From Paenibacillus sp. RC334 (GTDB lineage Bacteria > Bacillota > Bacilli > Paenibacillales > Paenibacillaceae), in NCBI RefSeq assembly GCF_030034735.1, contig NZ_CP125370.1, positions 3,224,001 to 3,288,000 of the forward strand: DNA of 64,000 bases. The letters are read 5' to 3'. The translations under genes were made by a program, and so were the position numbers. The first letter of the stretch is position 1, and each line of letters begins with the position of its first letter. This document shows positions 8,155 through 16,964 of the stretch, piece after piece. The notes beneath the pieces were generated by a model. That model saw only the letters and a list, made by a program, of their open reading frames with translations. It searched no databases and was not told the origin of the DNA.

Positions 8155-10467
8155 TTATGCCTCTGTCTCCGGGGCGGATTGGAGCCACTCGGCGATACGG
8201 GGCACCATTTGCTCCGTCGGCATATGCTCCATTTTTGGTCCCGGTAACGAGTACAAAAAGTGCTTCCCGTAATAGGATTCAATCACACGCGTATCGTAAA
8301 CGATAACAACCCCGTGGTCGCTCGCGGTACGTACTAGACGTCCAAATCCCTGTTTGAAGCGAATGACAGCCTGTGGAACAGACAGCTTCATAAAAGGATT
8401 TTTCTTCTGCTGCTGGAGCAGCTCACTTTTAGCCTCCAGCAGCGGGTGATTGGGCGGTTGGAACGGCAAGCGGACGATAGCCAGACACGTCAGCGCCTTG
8501 CCCGGAATATCGACGCCTTCCCAAAAGCTGCTGGTTCCCAGCAACACAGAAGCTTTGGCTTCCTGAAAACGTCGGGTCAGCTTGCTGCGGCTCCCACTGT
8601 CCACGCCCTGCCCCAGCACGGTGATGTCGCTGGATGCTAACGCCTCCTTAAGCGGCTCATACACCTGCCGGAGCATGCGATAGGAGGTAAAGAGAACGAG
8701 CATTCTCCCCCGCGTCGCTTGGGCAGTCGAACCTAGCGAGCTGACGAGCATATCTACAAAATGCTCATCTCCTACACTGCCCTTCACGCTCGGAAAATCC
8801 CTTGGAATGACTAGCAACACCTGATCCCTGTAGTTAAAGGGTGAAGGGAGCTGCGTAGTCATCAGCCGCCCTTGATCTGCGGCCTCCTGCAAGCCGAGCT
8901 GATCGGTCATGTACTGAAACGACTTATCCACCGACAAGGTAGCAGACGTCAGAATAATGCTCCTTTTTTTGTCAAAAAACATTTCTTTCAGCTGGCGGCT
9001 CACATCGACGGGCACCGCATAAAATTGTAGCGACTTGCTGCGGAATTGCCCGCTCGCTTCGAGCCAATATACGGTCGTCTCATCATCCATCCGCATGAAA
9101 AAGCGCAAGCTTTCCCTAATGCCTGCCAAATCCTTAAGCAGCCCCGTAATATCTGTAATGAGGCTGTCAGCCGCATAATCGTCATGTTCTTCTTTCACGT
9201 CGAGCATCAGCTTGTCGCCCTTGCGCAAAATTTCGCTCAACGTTACATAAACCTGATTTTCCAGCGCAGCAGCCTGATCCCACTTGGCAGGCTTGGCCGA
9301 CGGCTTGAGACGGGAAGAAAACTGCCCTGTTTCGCCCGGTGTCGCATCACTTCGCTCCGGCAGCATACCAAACAGCTTGTCGCTCAGCAGATCCCAAGTC
9401 TCCTTGACCTCCAGCACGAGTGGATATATCTGGTCGATGGTAGAAGCCCAATCCGTCGATTTCTCATGCCCCGACTTTGCCAACTGCTGACGCAGCGAAG
9501 GCAATTGTCCGTTCTTGCTGTCCTTGAACAACCGGGTCAGCGTATGCACGAGTGTGAAATATTTCATATGCATTCCCAGGTGCTTACCAGCGACTTCCTC
9601 CAGATGATGCGCTTCATCAATCACCAGATGCTCATAGCTCGGCAACAGCTGATGACTCGCTTTTACGTCCGTGAACAGCTTCGAATGATTCGTAATGACC
9701 ACATCGGCTATTCCCGCCTCGTGGCGCGCACGATGATAAAAGCATTTGCGGAACCATGGACAAGAACGCCCAAGACAGGACTCCGAATCACTGGCCACCG
9801 TTTCCCAAAAATCTCCGCCACGATTGCTCAGATTCAGTTCTTCATCATCACCGGTTTCCGTCAATGTCAGCCAGACGATCATCTGGGCCGCTGTAATTAA
9901 ATCTTCCTTCGGCGTTGCGAAGTCTCTTCTGTTTATTTTATGTTCAAACTTACGCAGACACAAATAATGTCCCCGGCCCTTAAAAATGGCAGCCCGGAAC
10001 GGGAACGGGATCACCTTGGTCAGCATCGGAATATCACGCTCGCGTAATTGCTCCTGTAGGTTGATCGTATGCGTACTAACCATGACTCGCTGTCCATTTT
10101 TCACACTGTGATATAGCGAAGGGAGCAAATAACCGAGGGACTTGCCTGTCCCCGTACCCGCCTCGATCAACAGGTGCTTGTCCTCACTCAGCGCCTGATT
10201 GACACCCTCAATCATTTGCGTCTGCGCTTCGCGTTCCTCATATTGGCTCAAGGATGAACGTAAATTGTCTCGCACATCATCCATGTATTCCTCAAAGGAA
10301 ACGCCTGCCAGCGGATTGGGGTCGTCCTCTCTGCGAGGGGCATTTAGCTCCGTCCAATCCTCTACCTTCAGCGCAAGCTGACGAAAAAAACTGATGACCC
10401 TCCAAATCCTGAATAGGATCATGCTCTTTGTCTTCACGCACCCCGTCCAAAAACCATCCGAGGTCAC
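8155..10467 (-). CDS. dinG: DinG-type ATP-dependent helicase part of a split exonuclease-helicase
   Basis: Superfamily 2 XPD/DinG-like helicase region: Walker A LIEAGTGTGKSLGYLLPS, motif II IDEAHHLEE, and C-terminal motifs VLLGTSSFWEGVDIPG and FKQGFGRLVRT. The four cysteines expected for an XPD-type iron-sulfur site are suggested by SESCLGRSCPWFRKCFYHRA. In Firmicutes this domain is normally the C-terminal two thirds of one protein of about 930 residues whose N-terminus is a DnaQ-like exonuclease. Here the exonuclease lies in the adjacent frame (10292-11023). The first 30 residues of this frame (before FFRQLALKV) are an artefact of the shifted frame. Confidence 0.85.
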   Translation of the reverse strand: MTSDGFWTGCVKTKSMILFRIWRVISFFRQLALKVEDWTELNAPRREDDPNPLAGVSFEEYMDDVRDNLRSSLSQYEEREAQTQMIEGVNQALSEDKHLLIEAGTGTGKSLGYLLPSLYHSVKNGQRVMVSTHTINLQEQLRERDIPMLTKVIPFPFRAAIFKGRGHYLCLRKFEHKINRRDFATPKEDLITAAQMIVWLTLTETGDDEELNLSNRGGDFWETVASDSESCLGRSCPWFRKCFYHRARHEAGIADVVITNHSKLFTDVKASHQLLPSYEHLVIDEAHHLEEVAGKHLGMHMKYFTLVHTLTRLFKDSKNGQLPSLRQQLAKSGHEKSTDWASTIDQIYPLVLEVKETWDLLSDKLFGMLPERSDATPGETGQFSSRLKPSAKPAKWDQAAALENQVYVTLSEILRKGDKLMLDVKEEHDDYAADSLITDITGLLKDLAGIRESLRFFMRMDDETTVYWLEASGQFRSKSLQFYAVPVDVSRQLKEMFFDKKRSIILTSATLSVDKSFQYMTDQLGLQEAADQGRLMTTQLPSPFNYRDQVLLVIPRDFPSVKGSVGDEHFVDMLVSSLGSTAQATRGRMLVLFTSYRMLRQVYEPLKEALASSDITVLGQGVDSGSRSKLTRRFQEAKASVLLGTSSFWEGVDIPGKALTCLAIVRLPFQPPNHPLLEAKSELLQQQKKNPFMKLSVPQAVIRFKQGFGRLVRTASDHGVVIVYDTRVIESYYGKHFLYSLPGPKMEHMPTEQMVPRIAEWLQSAPETEA

Positions 10468-11023
10468 TGTCTTCCTCCGCGAACAAATCGCTGAGCCGCT
10501 GTATCGTAATCAAAGGCAGCGCGTGAAGCTCATCCAGACATTTTAAAAACACCTCAGCCGTAGCCAACGCGTCGCTGTCTGCCTGATGAGGTCGGTCATG
10601 CGCCAGCCCGAACTCAGAAGAAACAAAACCCAGCTGATAGGAAGATAGCGATGGAAACATGATTTTCAGAAAATCCATCGTATCCAAAATTCTGCCAGTA
10701 AACGGCAAGTACCCGCACCGATCCAAAGCGTTTTGCAAAAAATTAAAATCAAACGCCACATTATGACCGACCAGCACGACATCGTCCAGCATAGGCACTA
10801 GCTCCATCATCATCTCTTCGAGGGCAGGAGCATCCTTGACGTCATCGTCTGTAATCCCGGTCAACCCGGTAATAAAAGGCGGAATGGATCTGCCAGGGTT
10901 CACATAAGAACCGTAAATACGGGAAATGCTGTTATCATGATCTATAATTGCAAGTCCGACTTGAATGATGTCATCCGCGGACTGGGTGCCTGTCGTTTCA
11001 AAATCCAATACCGCAAATTTCAT
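10292..11023 (-). CDS. dinG: DnaQ-like 3'-5' exonuclease part of a split exonuclease-helicase
   Basis: N-terminal DEDD exonuclease domain: FAVLDFETTGTQ (ExoI, residue 3), GHNVAFDFNFLQNAL (ExoII) and HQADSDALATAEVF (ExoIII). It continues in a linker to DPIQDLEGHQFF, after which a run of seven A (10384-10390 on the plus strand) shifts the frame into a non-homologous tail (SSACAEG...). With one base fewer, the linker runs directly into the helicase as HQFFRQLALKVEDW, giving one protein of about 955 residues. The split is therefore a frameshift, not a natural two-gene arrangement. It follows the pan operon and a TPR gene, as dinG follows panD in B. subtilis. Confidence 0.85.
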   Translation of the reverse strand: MKFAVLDFETTGTQSADDIIQVGLAIIDHDNSISRIYGSYVNPGRSIPPFITGLTGITDDDVKDAPALEEMMMELVPMLDDVVLVGHNVAFDFNFLQNALDRCGYLPFTGRILDTMDFLKIMFPSLSSYQLGFVSSEFGLAHDRPHQADSDALATAEVFLKCLDELHALPLITIQRLSDLFAEEDSDLGWFLDGVREDKEHDPIQDLEGHQFFSSACAEGRGLDGAKCPSQRGRPQSAGRRFL

Positions 11024-11114
11024 TCAACTTAATCCTTTCTTTTGACACATACAAAAATAATAACTCTGTATAACAGCATAGCAGAAGATCGCCTGTTTGG
11101 AAATTAAGACAGCC

Positions 11115-11161
11115 AAAAAAGACGATGCACACACCGCCTGGGAAGGTGGGCATGCCTCGTC
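11115..11161 (-). terminator. Terminator after the TPR-protein gene
   Basis: On the minus strand GACGA..TGCCCACC (11145-11161) pairs with GGTGtGTGCAtCGTC (11121-11135), followed by six T (11115-11120). It lies 19 bp after the end of the TPR gene and before the exonuclease-helicase gene. Confidence 0.8.
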
Positions 11162-11179
11162 TCGATCGGTGTCTGACAA

Positions 11180-11833
11180 CTATAGCCAGGTCATCATGGA
11201 GCTGTCGTACCGAAGCATTTCGGCACCGGACAAACAGGCTTCCATATTGTGCAGCGGCTCGGGTAACGCAGGATCGAACTGATGCGCGAGAGCAAAACAT
11301 TTTTGCGCCTCCTCTACATCAGCCTGCTTCGCCATAAGACAGCCCAAAGCATTATAGATGACCGCTTTCAGCCCGGTCTGCTCTGTCAGGTGCAGCACCT
11401 TCTGAAAATGGCTCACAGCCTCCGCTGTATCCTCCAGTTGAAAATACGCCATCCCCATATACATACGGCTCTGCCAGCTGTTTGGAAAATGCTGTAGCAC
11501 CTGTTCAAACTGACGGATGGCCTCAGGATACATAAGCAGTCGGTAATACCCTTGACCCCGATTAAAGGCTGGCAACTCCTTTTCAGGCAGTTCCTTTTCA
11601 GATAGCTCCGTGTCAGACATACCGGACTCAGCGGAAAAACCAGCAGTCCGCAGTCGAACCATTTTTTCCTCAAAGGCCAGCCATTCATCCATAATTCCGT
11701 CACTCATTCTCCGCAGCAAACTCCAGTGCTGTAGCAACTCCTGCCTGCGGGAGCCCTGGGCTGATGGGTAATGCTTCACGATATCATCTAACATGCTGTT
11801 CATTTCTGCGAATACATGCTGGAACATGTGCAT
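11180..11833 (-). CDS. TPR-repeat protein of unknown role
   Basis: 217 residues. The first 70 are predicted helical and charged. A small tandem motif (ELSEKELPEKELP, about residues 79-91) comes next, then about three tetratricopeptide units (GQGYYRLLMYPEAIRQFEQVL, SRMYMGMAYFQLEDTAEAVSHFQKVL, YNALGCLMAKQADVEEAQKCF). No signal peptide or catalytic motif is visible; the repeats suggest a protein-binding scaffold. ATG codons at 11833 and 11827 are both possible behind GTAAGGGCGGG. It lies between panD and dinG with its own terminator, so it probably ends the pan transcript. I cannot assign a function. Confidence 0.75.
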   Translation of the reverse strand: MHMFQHVFAEMNSMLDDIVKHYPSAQGSRRQELLQHWSLLRRMSDGIMDEWLAFEEKMVRLRTAGFSAESGMSDTELSEKELPEKELPAFNRGQGYYRLLMYPEAIRQFEQVLQHFPNSWQSRMYMGMAYFQLEDTAEAVSHFQKVLHLTEQTGLKAVIYNALGCLMAKQADVEEAQKCFALAHQFDPALPEPLHNMEACLSGAEMLRYDSSMMTWL

Positions 11834-11909
11834 CCCGCCCTTACGAAAGATGGATTAATACACTCACATTTTTCGCTTAAAGGGCGGGTTTCATCCGCAC
11901 TCCCATTCA

Positions 11910-12293
11910 TTACATGATCGTGGCGTGTACTTCCTTGTTGGCCGTTTGGGCCGGTTTATTATGTTCATCGACGAATACAACGGTCGGTTTGTATGTTTTG
12001 GCCTCTTCATTCGACATAGAAGCGTAGGAAATAATAATGACTGTATCCCCAGGCTGCACCAGACGCGCTGCTGCGCCGTTGAGACAAATTACGCCGCTAC
12101 CACGCGGTCCGGGAATAACGTAAGTTTCCAGTCGAGCTCCATTGTTATTGTTCACAATTTGAACCTTTTCATTCTCCAGCAGATCAGAGGTCTCCATCAA
12201 ATCCTCATCAATGGTAATACTACCCACATAGTTAAGGTTGGCTTCAGTAACCGTCGCCCGGTGAATTTTGGATTTCATCATCGTTCTAAACAT
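11910..12293 (-). CDS. panD: Aspartate 1-decarboxylase
   Basis: Makes beta-alanine from L-aspartate for pantothenate. The 127-residue proenzyme carries the self-cleavage site Gly24-Ser25 in NYVGSITID, which yields the pyruvoyl cofactor, plus the family segments [16 protein letters not shown] and [17 protein letters not shown]. The start overlaps the end of panC by 8 nt. It is the last biosynthetic gene of panB-panC-panD. Confidence 0.95.
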   Translation of the reverse strand: MFRTMMKSKIHRATVTEANLNYVGSITIDEDLMETSDLLENEKVQIVNNNNGARLETYVIPGPRGSGVICLNGAAARLVQPGDTVIIISYASMSNEEAKTYKPTVVFVDEHNKPAQTANKEVHATIM

Positions 12294-13224
12294 GGGAAAG
12301 CACCTCCGCCTTCTGTATTCTCATATTATCAATCAGTCGGGTTTTCCCAAACTTTACAGCCAGCGCTACAATGATGTCTTCTTCAACATCGCTTAGCCGC
12401 TGCTTGGGAGGAAGGGGATCCAGACCGGGAAAGGTTAAGATTTCAATGTAGTCAATGTCTGCCAAAGGTGAAGAAGTAATGGTGGACTCCACCATCTGGT
12501 ATAACTGAAGGATCGTAAACGTGTTCTGCACAACATCTTCGCTCACTTCACGCACCTTACGCAGTGAATGTGACAGTACCAACGCCTGCTCCCGCTGTTC
12601 CGCGCTCAAATACACATTACGCGAGCTGAGGGCCAAACCGTCGGCCTCTCTGACGATGGGGCAAGGAACGATGGTGACATTCATATTGAGGTCGGTCACC
12701 ATCTGCTGGAGCACCGCTACCTGCTGCGCGTCCTTCATGCCGAAGAAGGCCAGATCAGGACCTACCATATTAAAAAGCTTGGCAACCACGGTGGTCACAC
12801 CGTCAAAATGCCCTGGACGTGAAGCACCACATAACCGATCCGTTAAAGAGGATACGCGAATTTTCGTACGGGTTGGCTGCGGATACATTTCTGCTACAGT
12901 TGGCAAAAATACGATATCCACACCTTCACGCCGCGCCACCTCCAAATCACGCTCTTCATCGCGGGGGTAGCTGTCGAGATCTTCATTAGGCCCGAATTGA
13001 ATCGGGTTTACAAAAATGCTGAGTACCACCGTATCTGCCATTTCACGCGCTTTGTGCATTAGACTCGCATGGCCTTCATGCAAATACCCCATCGTCGGCA
13101 CAAAGCCGACTTTATGTTGCTGTGTAGTAGCAGAACCGTATTCCGCTTTTTCTCCGTTTGCACCAAGCTGCCGACGTTCAGCAACTGCCTGTCGAAGCTG
13201 AGCCACTTCTCTTACGATAATCAT
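12286..13224 (-). CDS. panC: Pantothenate synthetase (pantoate-beta-alanine ligase)
   Basis: Joins pantoate and beta-alanine using ATP. The motif [15 protein letters not shown] (nucleotidyltransferase HIGH-type site, about residues 40-55), [30 protein letters not shown] and the KMSKS-like LSSRNVYLS are all present. The 312 aa is slightly longer than the usual 280-290 because of a linker after [17 protein letters not shown] (residues 20-35) and a C-terminal tail. It overlaps panB as ATGA and panD by 8 nt, indicating one translationally coupled operon. Confidence 0.95.
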   Translation of the reverse strand: MIIVREVAQLRQAVAERRQLGANGEKAEYGSATTQQHKVGFVPTMGYLHEGHASLMHKAREMADTVVLSIFVNPIQFGPNEDLDSYPRDEERDLEVARREGVDIVFLPTVAEMYPQPTRTKIRVSSLTDRLCGASRPGHFDGVTTVVAKLFNMVGPDLAFFGMKDAQQVAVLQQMVTDLNMNVTIVPCPIVREADGLALSSRNVYLSAEQREQALVLSHSLRKVREVSEDVVQNTFTILQLYQMVESTITSSPLADIDYIEILTFPGLDPLPPKQRLSDVEEDIIVALAVKFGKTRLIDNMRIQKAEVLSHV

Positions 13225-14135
13225 GACCGAGATTCCACCTTTTCCTTAGCCTGTTCCTCTTGTTCCTGCACCTTTGCCTGCTCTTTCTTGTGTCCGTAGA
13301 GAGCCTCTACAACGCTGTCGTCGGCGCTGAACACATGCTCTTTAGCCGGGAAGGCTCGTCCCTTTACATCGCTCACATACTGCTCAATGCTGCTACGAAT
13401 CAAGCCGCCGACATCGGCATAGGTTTTGACAAAACGTTTGTTGTAATAAGGCGAAGCATATTGAATCAGATCGTGATAAACAAGCACCTGACCGTCACAT
13501 CCGCGTCCTGCACCAATTCCGATGGTCGGAATAGACAGTTCTTTGGAAATAGCCGCTGCCACTTCCTCAGTCACCAGCTCCAGCACGATGCCAAAGGCAC
13601 CCGCCTGCTCCAGCGCCTTGGCGTCTGCCATCAGCCGCCGTGCGTCCGCTTCGTCCTTGCCTTGAATGCGGTAGCCGCCAAGCTGATTGACCGACTGTGG
13701 TGTAAGACCGATATGACCAAGTACAGGTACGCCTGCCTGAACAGTCGCTTTTACGACGTCGGCAATCTCTGCACCGCCCTCCAATTTGACAGCATGCGCG
13801 TGTCCTTCCTGCATCAGCCGGCGGATCCCCTGAAGGCTTTCCGATACGCTGCTGTGATATGTCATAAACGGCATATCCGCTACGATAAACGTATGCTCCG
13901 CGCCTCTGGCTACCGCTCGGGAATGATATACGATGTCATCCAGTGTTACGGGAATGGTCGAATCATAGCCGAGAACGACGTTGCCCAGCGAGTCGCCCAC
14001 GAGAATCATGTCAATTCCCGCCTCTTCGGCTATTTTAGCCGAGGGATAATCATAGGCGGTCAGCATACTGAGCGGAATGCCCTCCTGCTTCATTTTTTTC
14101 ACTTTCACAATATTCAGTGCTTGCTTGCCTGCCAT
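13221..14135 (-). CDS. panB: 3-methyl-2-oxobutanoate hydroxymethyltransferase
   Basis: First committed step of pantothenate synthesis: ketopantoate from alpha-ketoisovalerate and methylene-tetrahydrofolate. The start ATG at 14135 (MAGKQALNIVKVKKM) is chosen because GAAGGGAG lies 9 nt upstream; an in-frame ATG at 14168 has no such site. The motifs are SMLTAYDYPSA, DMILVGDSLGNVVLGYDST, ADMPFMTYH, HIGLTPQSVNQLGGY and IGIGAGRGCDGQVLV. The last 40 residues form a charged Glu/Lys/Gln tail (HKKEQAKVQEQEEQAKEK) beyond the usual family end. It leads the pan operon behind a long leader. Confidence 0.95.
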   Translation of the reverse strand: MAGKQALNIVKVKKMKQEGIPLSMLTAYDYPSAKIAEEAGIDMILVGDSLGNVVLGYDSTIPVTLDDIVYHSRAVARGAEHTFIVADMPFMTYHSSVSESLQGIRRLMQEGHAHAVKLEGGAEIADVVKATVQAGVPVLGHIGLTPQSVNQLGGYRIQGKDEADARRLMADAKALEQAGAFGIVLELVTEEVAAAISKELSIPTIGIGAGRGCDGQVLVYHDLIQYASPYYNKRFVKTYADVGGLIRSSIEQYVSDVKGRAFPAKEHVFSADDSVVEALYGHKKEQAKVQEQEEQAKEKVESRS

Positions 14136-14426
14136 GGTATATGGCTCCCTTCCATCTTTTTTTGGCACAAAAAATAACCTTTTATGAACGCCTGTACAAT
14201 TGCGTCATCAAAAGGTCCGAACAGCCAAAAAAGACACTCATTTTGAGATCGTCCCTTCTGTCTCGGTCCTGTTCGGCTCAGAGCAGAATCCAACGTAACC
14301 TTCAAATGAAGTTATGATGGTCTAACTTGCTTGCAATGGTGGAGCACATGCCCCGGAGTGCAGCTCGGACCGTCCGATGCCGCCTCCTGCACAGTATAAC
14401 AAAAAACATCCGCTTTTTCACGTGAA
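14136..14426 (-). promoter_or_regulatory. panB leader: promoter, palindrome and candidate attenuator
   Basis: The 460-nt gap between birA and panB holds, on the minus strand, a -10 box TATACT at 14393-14398. A perfect 10-bp palindrome TTCACGTGAA (14417-14426) covers the -35 area, where the match to TTGACA is poor. Downstream, the predicted leader of about 250 nt starts with a GTGCAG/CTGCAC stem around a CGGACGGTCCG hairpin. It then has a GGGAC..CTCA/TGAG..GTCTT stem with six T (14225-14255), enclosed by CCGAACAG/CTGTTCGG (14217-14224 and 14269-14276). This arrangement suggests attenuation by a ligand or factor. The published 'pan' RNA motif of Firmicutes is one candidate; I could not test the match. 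Confidence 0.5.
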
Positions 14427-14570
14427 GTTTTGCATAGGAGCATTTTGCAACAATCCCAAGAGCGATTTCAAATCAGCAATATATAGATCGAAAACGGTTT
14501 AGTTCGTCTATCTATTGTACTTTCGAGCGTTGGGAATCGAATGATGCAAAATGCTGATAGAAATAAAGAA

Positions 14571-14613
14571 CAATTGCAGGTGCTATTCACAGCTAGGGTT
14601 ACACCTGCAATTG
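14571..14613 (-). terminator. Long inverted repeat at the birA stop codon
   Basis: A perfect 12-bp stem CAATTGCAGGTG/CACCTGCAATTG (14571-14582 with 14602-14613) with a 19-nt loop. The birA stop codon (14599-14601) lies in the loop. On the minus strand it is followed by TTCTTTATTT, so it may be a weak terminator or an mRNA 3'-end stabiliser. Confidence 0.5.
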
Positions 14614-15579
14614 TATATCACCGGAAACGACCTGAATTCGCTCTCCTTGCTCCGTTTCAACCACCAGCGCTCCCGAAGGGTCCAAACCGACGACTGTACC
14701 TTCCACCGCTTTTCCTTGTCCGGTATGCGCCCGCACGAAGCGATTCATCGTCACGGATAGCGCCTCCCACAGCATAGCTACAGGCTGAAAGCCCTGATCC
14801 GCATATAACGCACATAGCTGCTCCATCTCTTCCAGCACGGCGGCAATCAATGCAGTACGATCGATTTCGCGACCAGCCTCTATTTTCAGGGATGTCCCCA
14901 ACCGTGACAGCTCTTCCGGGTAATCCTCTGTATTTAAATTAACATCAATGCCGATACCTGCAATACAGTAGCGGACCCGTTGATCCTCTGTTGCAGATTC
15001 CAGCAGAATACCGCACACTTTGCGACCATGAACAAGCAGATCATTCGGCCACTTGATGCCAGCTTCCACACCCGTCAACCGACGAATGGCTCTGCATACC
15101 GCTACGCCTGTAAGCAGCGTTAACTGTGGAGTGAAGGCCAAGGGCTGGCTTGGTCGCAACACAATGCTCATCCAGATGCCTTTGCCCCGAGGTGAAAACC
15201 ACTTTCGGCCCAAACGTCCCCGGCCCGCCGTCTGTTCCTCCGCCAGAACTACCGTCCCCTGCTGTGCACCCTCTTCTGCCAGACGCATCGCATCCTGCTG
15301 GGTAGAGACCGTCGAGTCCAGCACAACTATACGTTGTCCGAACGATTGGGTATTTAGCATATATGCCAGTTTAGAGACTTCCAGTCGATCAGGGCGGGAC
15401 ACAATCCGATAACCCCTACGCGAGGAAGCTTCAATGTTGTAGCCCAGCTCACGCAGCTTGTTGATCTGCTTCCATACGGCTGTACGGCTCACCGAGAGGC
15501 GGCGGCTGATTTCCTCCCCGGATACATAATCTGATGTATTTTCCTCCAGTATGCCTAACAGTCTTTCATGATTATTCAC
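14599..15579 (-). CDS. birA: Bifunctional biotin-protein ligase and biotin operon repressor
   Basis: Activates biotin as biotinyl-AMP, transfers it to carboxylase/BCCP lysine, and when charged represses biotin genes. The N-terminal winged helix (residues 1-60: SGEEISRRLSVSRTAVWKQINKLRELGY) precedes the ligase domain. That domain has EEQTAGRGRLGRKWFSPRGKG (the GRGRxG adenylate loop) and GIKWPNDLLVHGRKVCGILLE, then the C-terminal SH3-like domain. 326 aa is normal for the class with the DNA-binding domain. It overlaps cca by 8 nt, as in the B. subtilis cca-birA-pan order. Confidence 0.95.
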   Translation of the reverse strand: MNNHERLLGILEENTSDYVSGEEISRRLSVSRTAVWKQINKLRELGYNIEASSRRGYRIVSRPDRLEVSKLAYMLNTQSFGQRIVVLDSTVSTQQDAMRLAEEGAQQGTVVLAEEQTAGRGRLGRKWFSPRGKGIWMSIVLRPSQPLAFTPQLTLLTGVAVCRAIRRLTGVEAGIKWPNDLLVHGRKVCGILLESATEDQRVRYCIAGIGIDVNLNTEDYPEELSRLGTSLKIEAGREIDRTALIAAVLEEMEQLCALYADQGFQPVAMLWEALSVTMNRFVRAHTGQGKAVEGTVVGLDPSGALVVETEQGERIQVVSGDIQLQV

Positions 15580-16894
15580 TACTCATCACCCGTTTCGCTT
15601 CTTGAAGCAAAGCTTCTGTTTCATTTGGAATATCTCCGCAGGCGGTAGCCAGCAAAATTCGTTCCATCGTCTGACCCAGCCAAGGACCACCCGGTCGATT
15701 CATCGCCTGAACCAGTTCATTTCCTGTAATATTTAAATCTTTGATACGAACGACTGCGGTTTGCTTCGTCCACGCTTCTGCCAGTTCAGCCATTCTCGCT
15801 ACATGCTTTTCTGCCTGTGGCGGTAATTCGCGGAACGAAGCAGGCAGTGTCTTGTAAAGCTCAAGCCAGTCTGACGAGGTATCCCGTCCCCACTTAATTA
15901 ACAGTCGAATCCAACTACGGCGTAGCGCTTCATCGTTGATTCCTTCACCTTCCACTGAAGTGGAACTGTCTGCTATCCCAACAGCACTGTCCGTTAGCTC
16001 ACGCTCCCATTCTAACAGATGTACCAGCCGCAAACGTACAGCGTTGGAGAAAGTCCATGCCCTTAGCAGCTCGTCCGTTGCCTCCGAGGTAAGTCTGCAA
16101 GACAGCAGCAGCAAACCCCATCGCAGTTCTTCCGGCAGTTCTACCATCCCGCTGAGCGCCTGTGCTTCACATTGTTCCCAGGGAACGGGAACCTTCGTAC
16201 GAGCGAGCAAGCCGCTGCGACCCAGCATTTCCAGTCCACGCAACGGGTCCGGTCCTGCCAGCATCTTTTCCAGCTCAGCCCGCACACGTTCCATCGCAAT
16301 GTAACGAAGTCCCTCTTTACGACGGATCATGCCTTTCCATGTGTTGTAGGCTATACGGAACCGGAATACGGAGGCAAAACGAATGCAACGCAGCATTCGC
16401 AGTCCGTCCTCTTCGAAACGTTCCTCGGCTCGTCCCACACAACGAACAATAGCGGCGCGTAAATCGGCTTCCCCTCCGAACGGATCCACCCTTTTCCCAT
16501 GCTCATCCATTGCAATCGCGTTCATCGTGAAATCCCGCCGCATCAGATCTTCACGGATATCCTTCACGAAAGCGACTTCTGTCGGACGGCGATGATCGGT
16601 ATAACCGCTCTCTGTTCGAAAAGTGGTCACCTCGAACGGATGCCCACCCTGCATCACCGTAACCGTCCCATGCTGAATTCCAGTCGGAATGACATGGGGG
16701 AACAGTGCTATGACCTGTTCCGGTTCAGCCGATGTGGTCATATCCATATCATGAATAGCGCGTCCTAATAGTTCATCCCGCACACAACCGCCGACCCAGT
16801 AAGCCTCGTAGCCAGCTGTGGTTAGTGTATGAATGACTTCCTTTCCATGAATAGCCATTTCCGGGTCAGCATATTGCCAAGTGTTTATTTTCAC
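15572..16894 (-). CDS. cca: CCA tRNA nucleotidyltransferase
   Basis: Adds or repairs the 3' CCA of tRNAs using CTP and ATP without a template. Class II signature: YWVGGCVRDELLGRAIHDMDMTTSA (GGxVRD and DxD metal site, about residues 23-45), RRDFTMNAIAMD, DPFGG, and RCIRFASVFRFRI. The GTG start at 16894 follows AAAGGGGGAAA; a longer frame to 17029 lacks a site and homology. The length is 440 aa. Followed by birA with overlap, preceded by bshA after a terminator. Confidence 0.95.
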   Translation of the reverse strand: MKINTWQYADPEMAIHGKEVIHTLTTAGYEAYWVGGCVRDELLGRAIHDMDMTTSAEPEQVIALFPHVIPTGIQHGTVTVMQGGHPFEVTTFRTESGYTDHRRPTEVAFVKDIREDLMRRDFTMNAIAMDEHGKRVDPFGGEADLRAAIVRCVGRAEERFEEDGLRMLRCIRFASVFRFRIAYNTWKGMIRRKEGLRYIAMERVRAELEKMLAGPDPLRGLEMLGRSGLLARTKVPVPWEQCEAQALSGMVELPEELRWGLLLLSCRLTSEATDELLRAWTFSNAVRLRLVHLLEWERELTDSAVGIADSSTSVEGEGINDEALRRSWIRLLIKWGRDTSSDWLELYKTLPASFRELPPQAEKHVARMAELAEAWTKQTAVVRIKDLNITGNELVQAMNRPGGPWLGQTMERILLATACGDIPNETEALLQEAKRVMSSE

Positions 16895-16938
16895 AGGGTT
16901 TCCCCCTTTGCTTATAAAGTTTTCAAATGACTTATCAT

Positions 16939-16959
16939 AAAAAAACGGACGCAAGTCCG
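16939..16959 (-). terminator. Terminator between bshA and cca
   Basis: On the minus strand CGGAC-TTGC-GTCCG (16946-16959) is followed by seven T. The short GC stem sits just after the bshA stop and 45 nt before the cca start, so cca may need read-through or its own promoter. Confidence 0.75.
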
Positions 16960-16964
16960 CCTTC

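Noticed and set aside
14136..14398. T-box before panB
   Set aside because: No conserved T-box sequence was found, although GGGACG occurs in the terminator stem.
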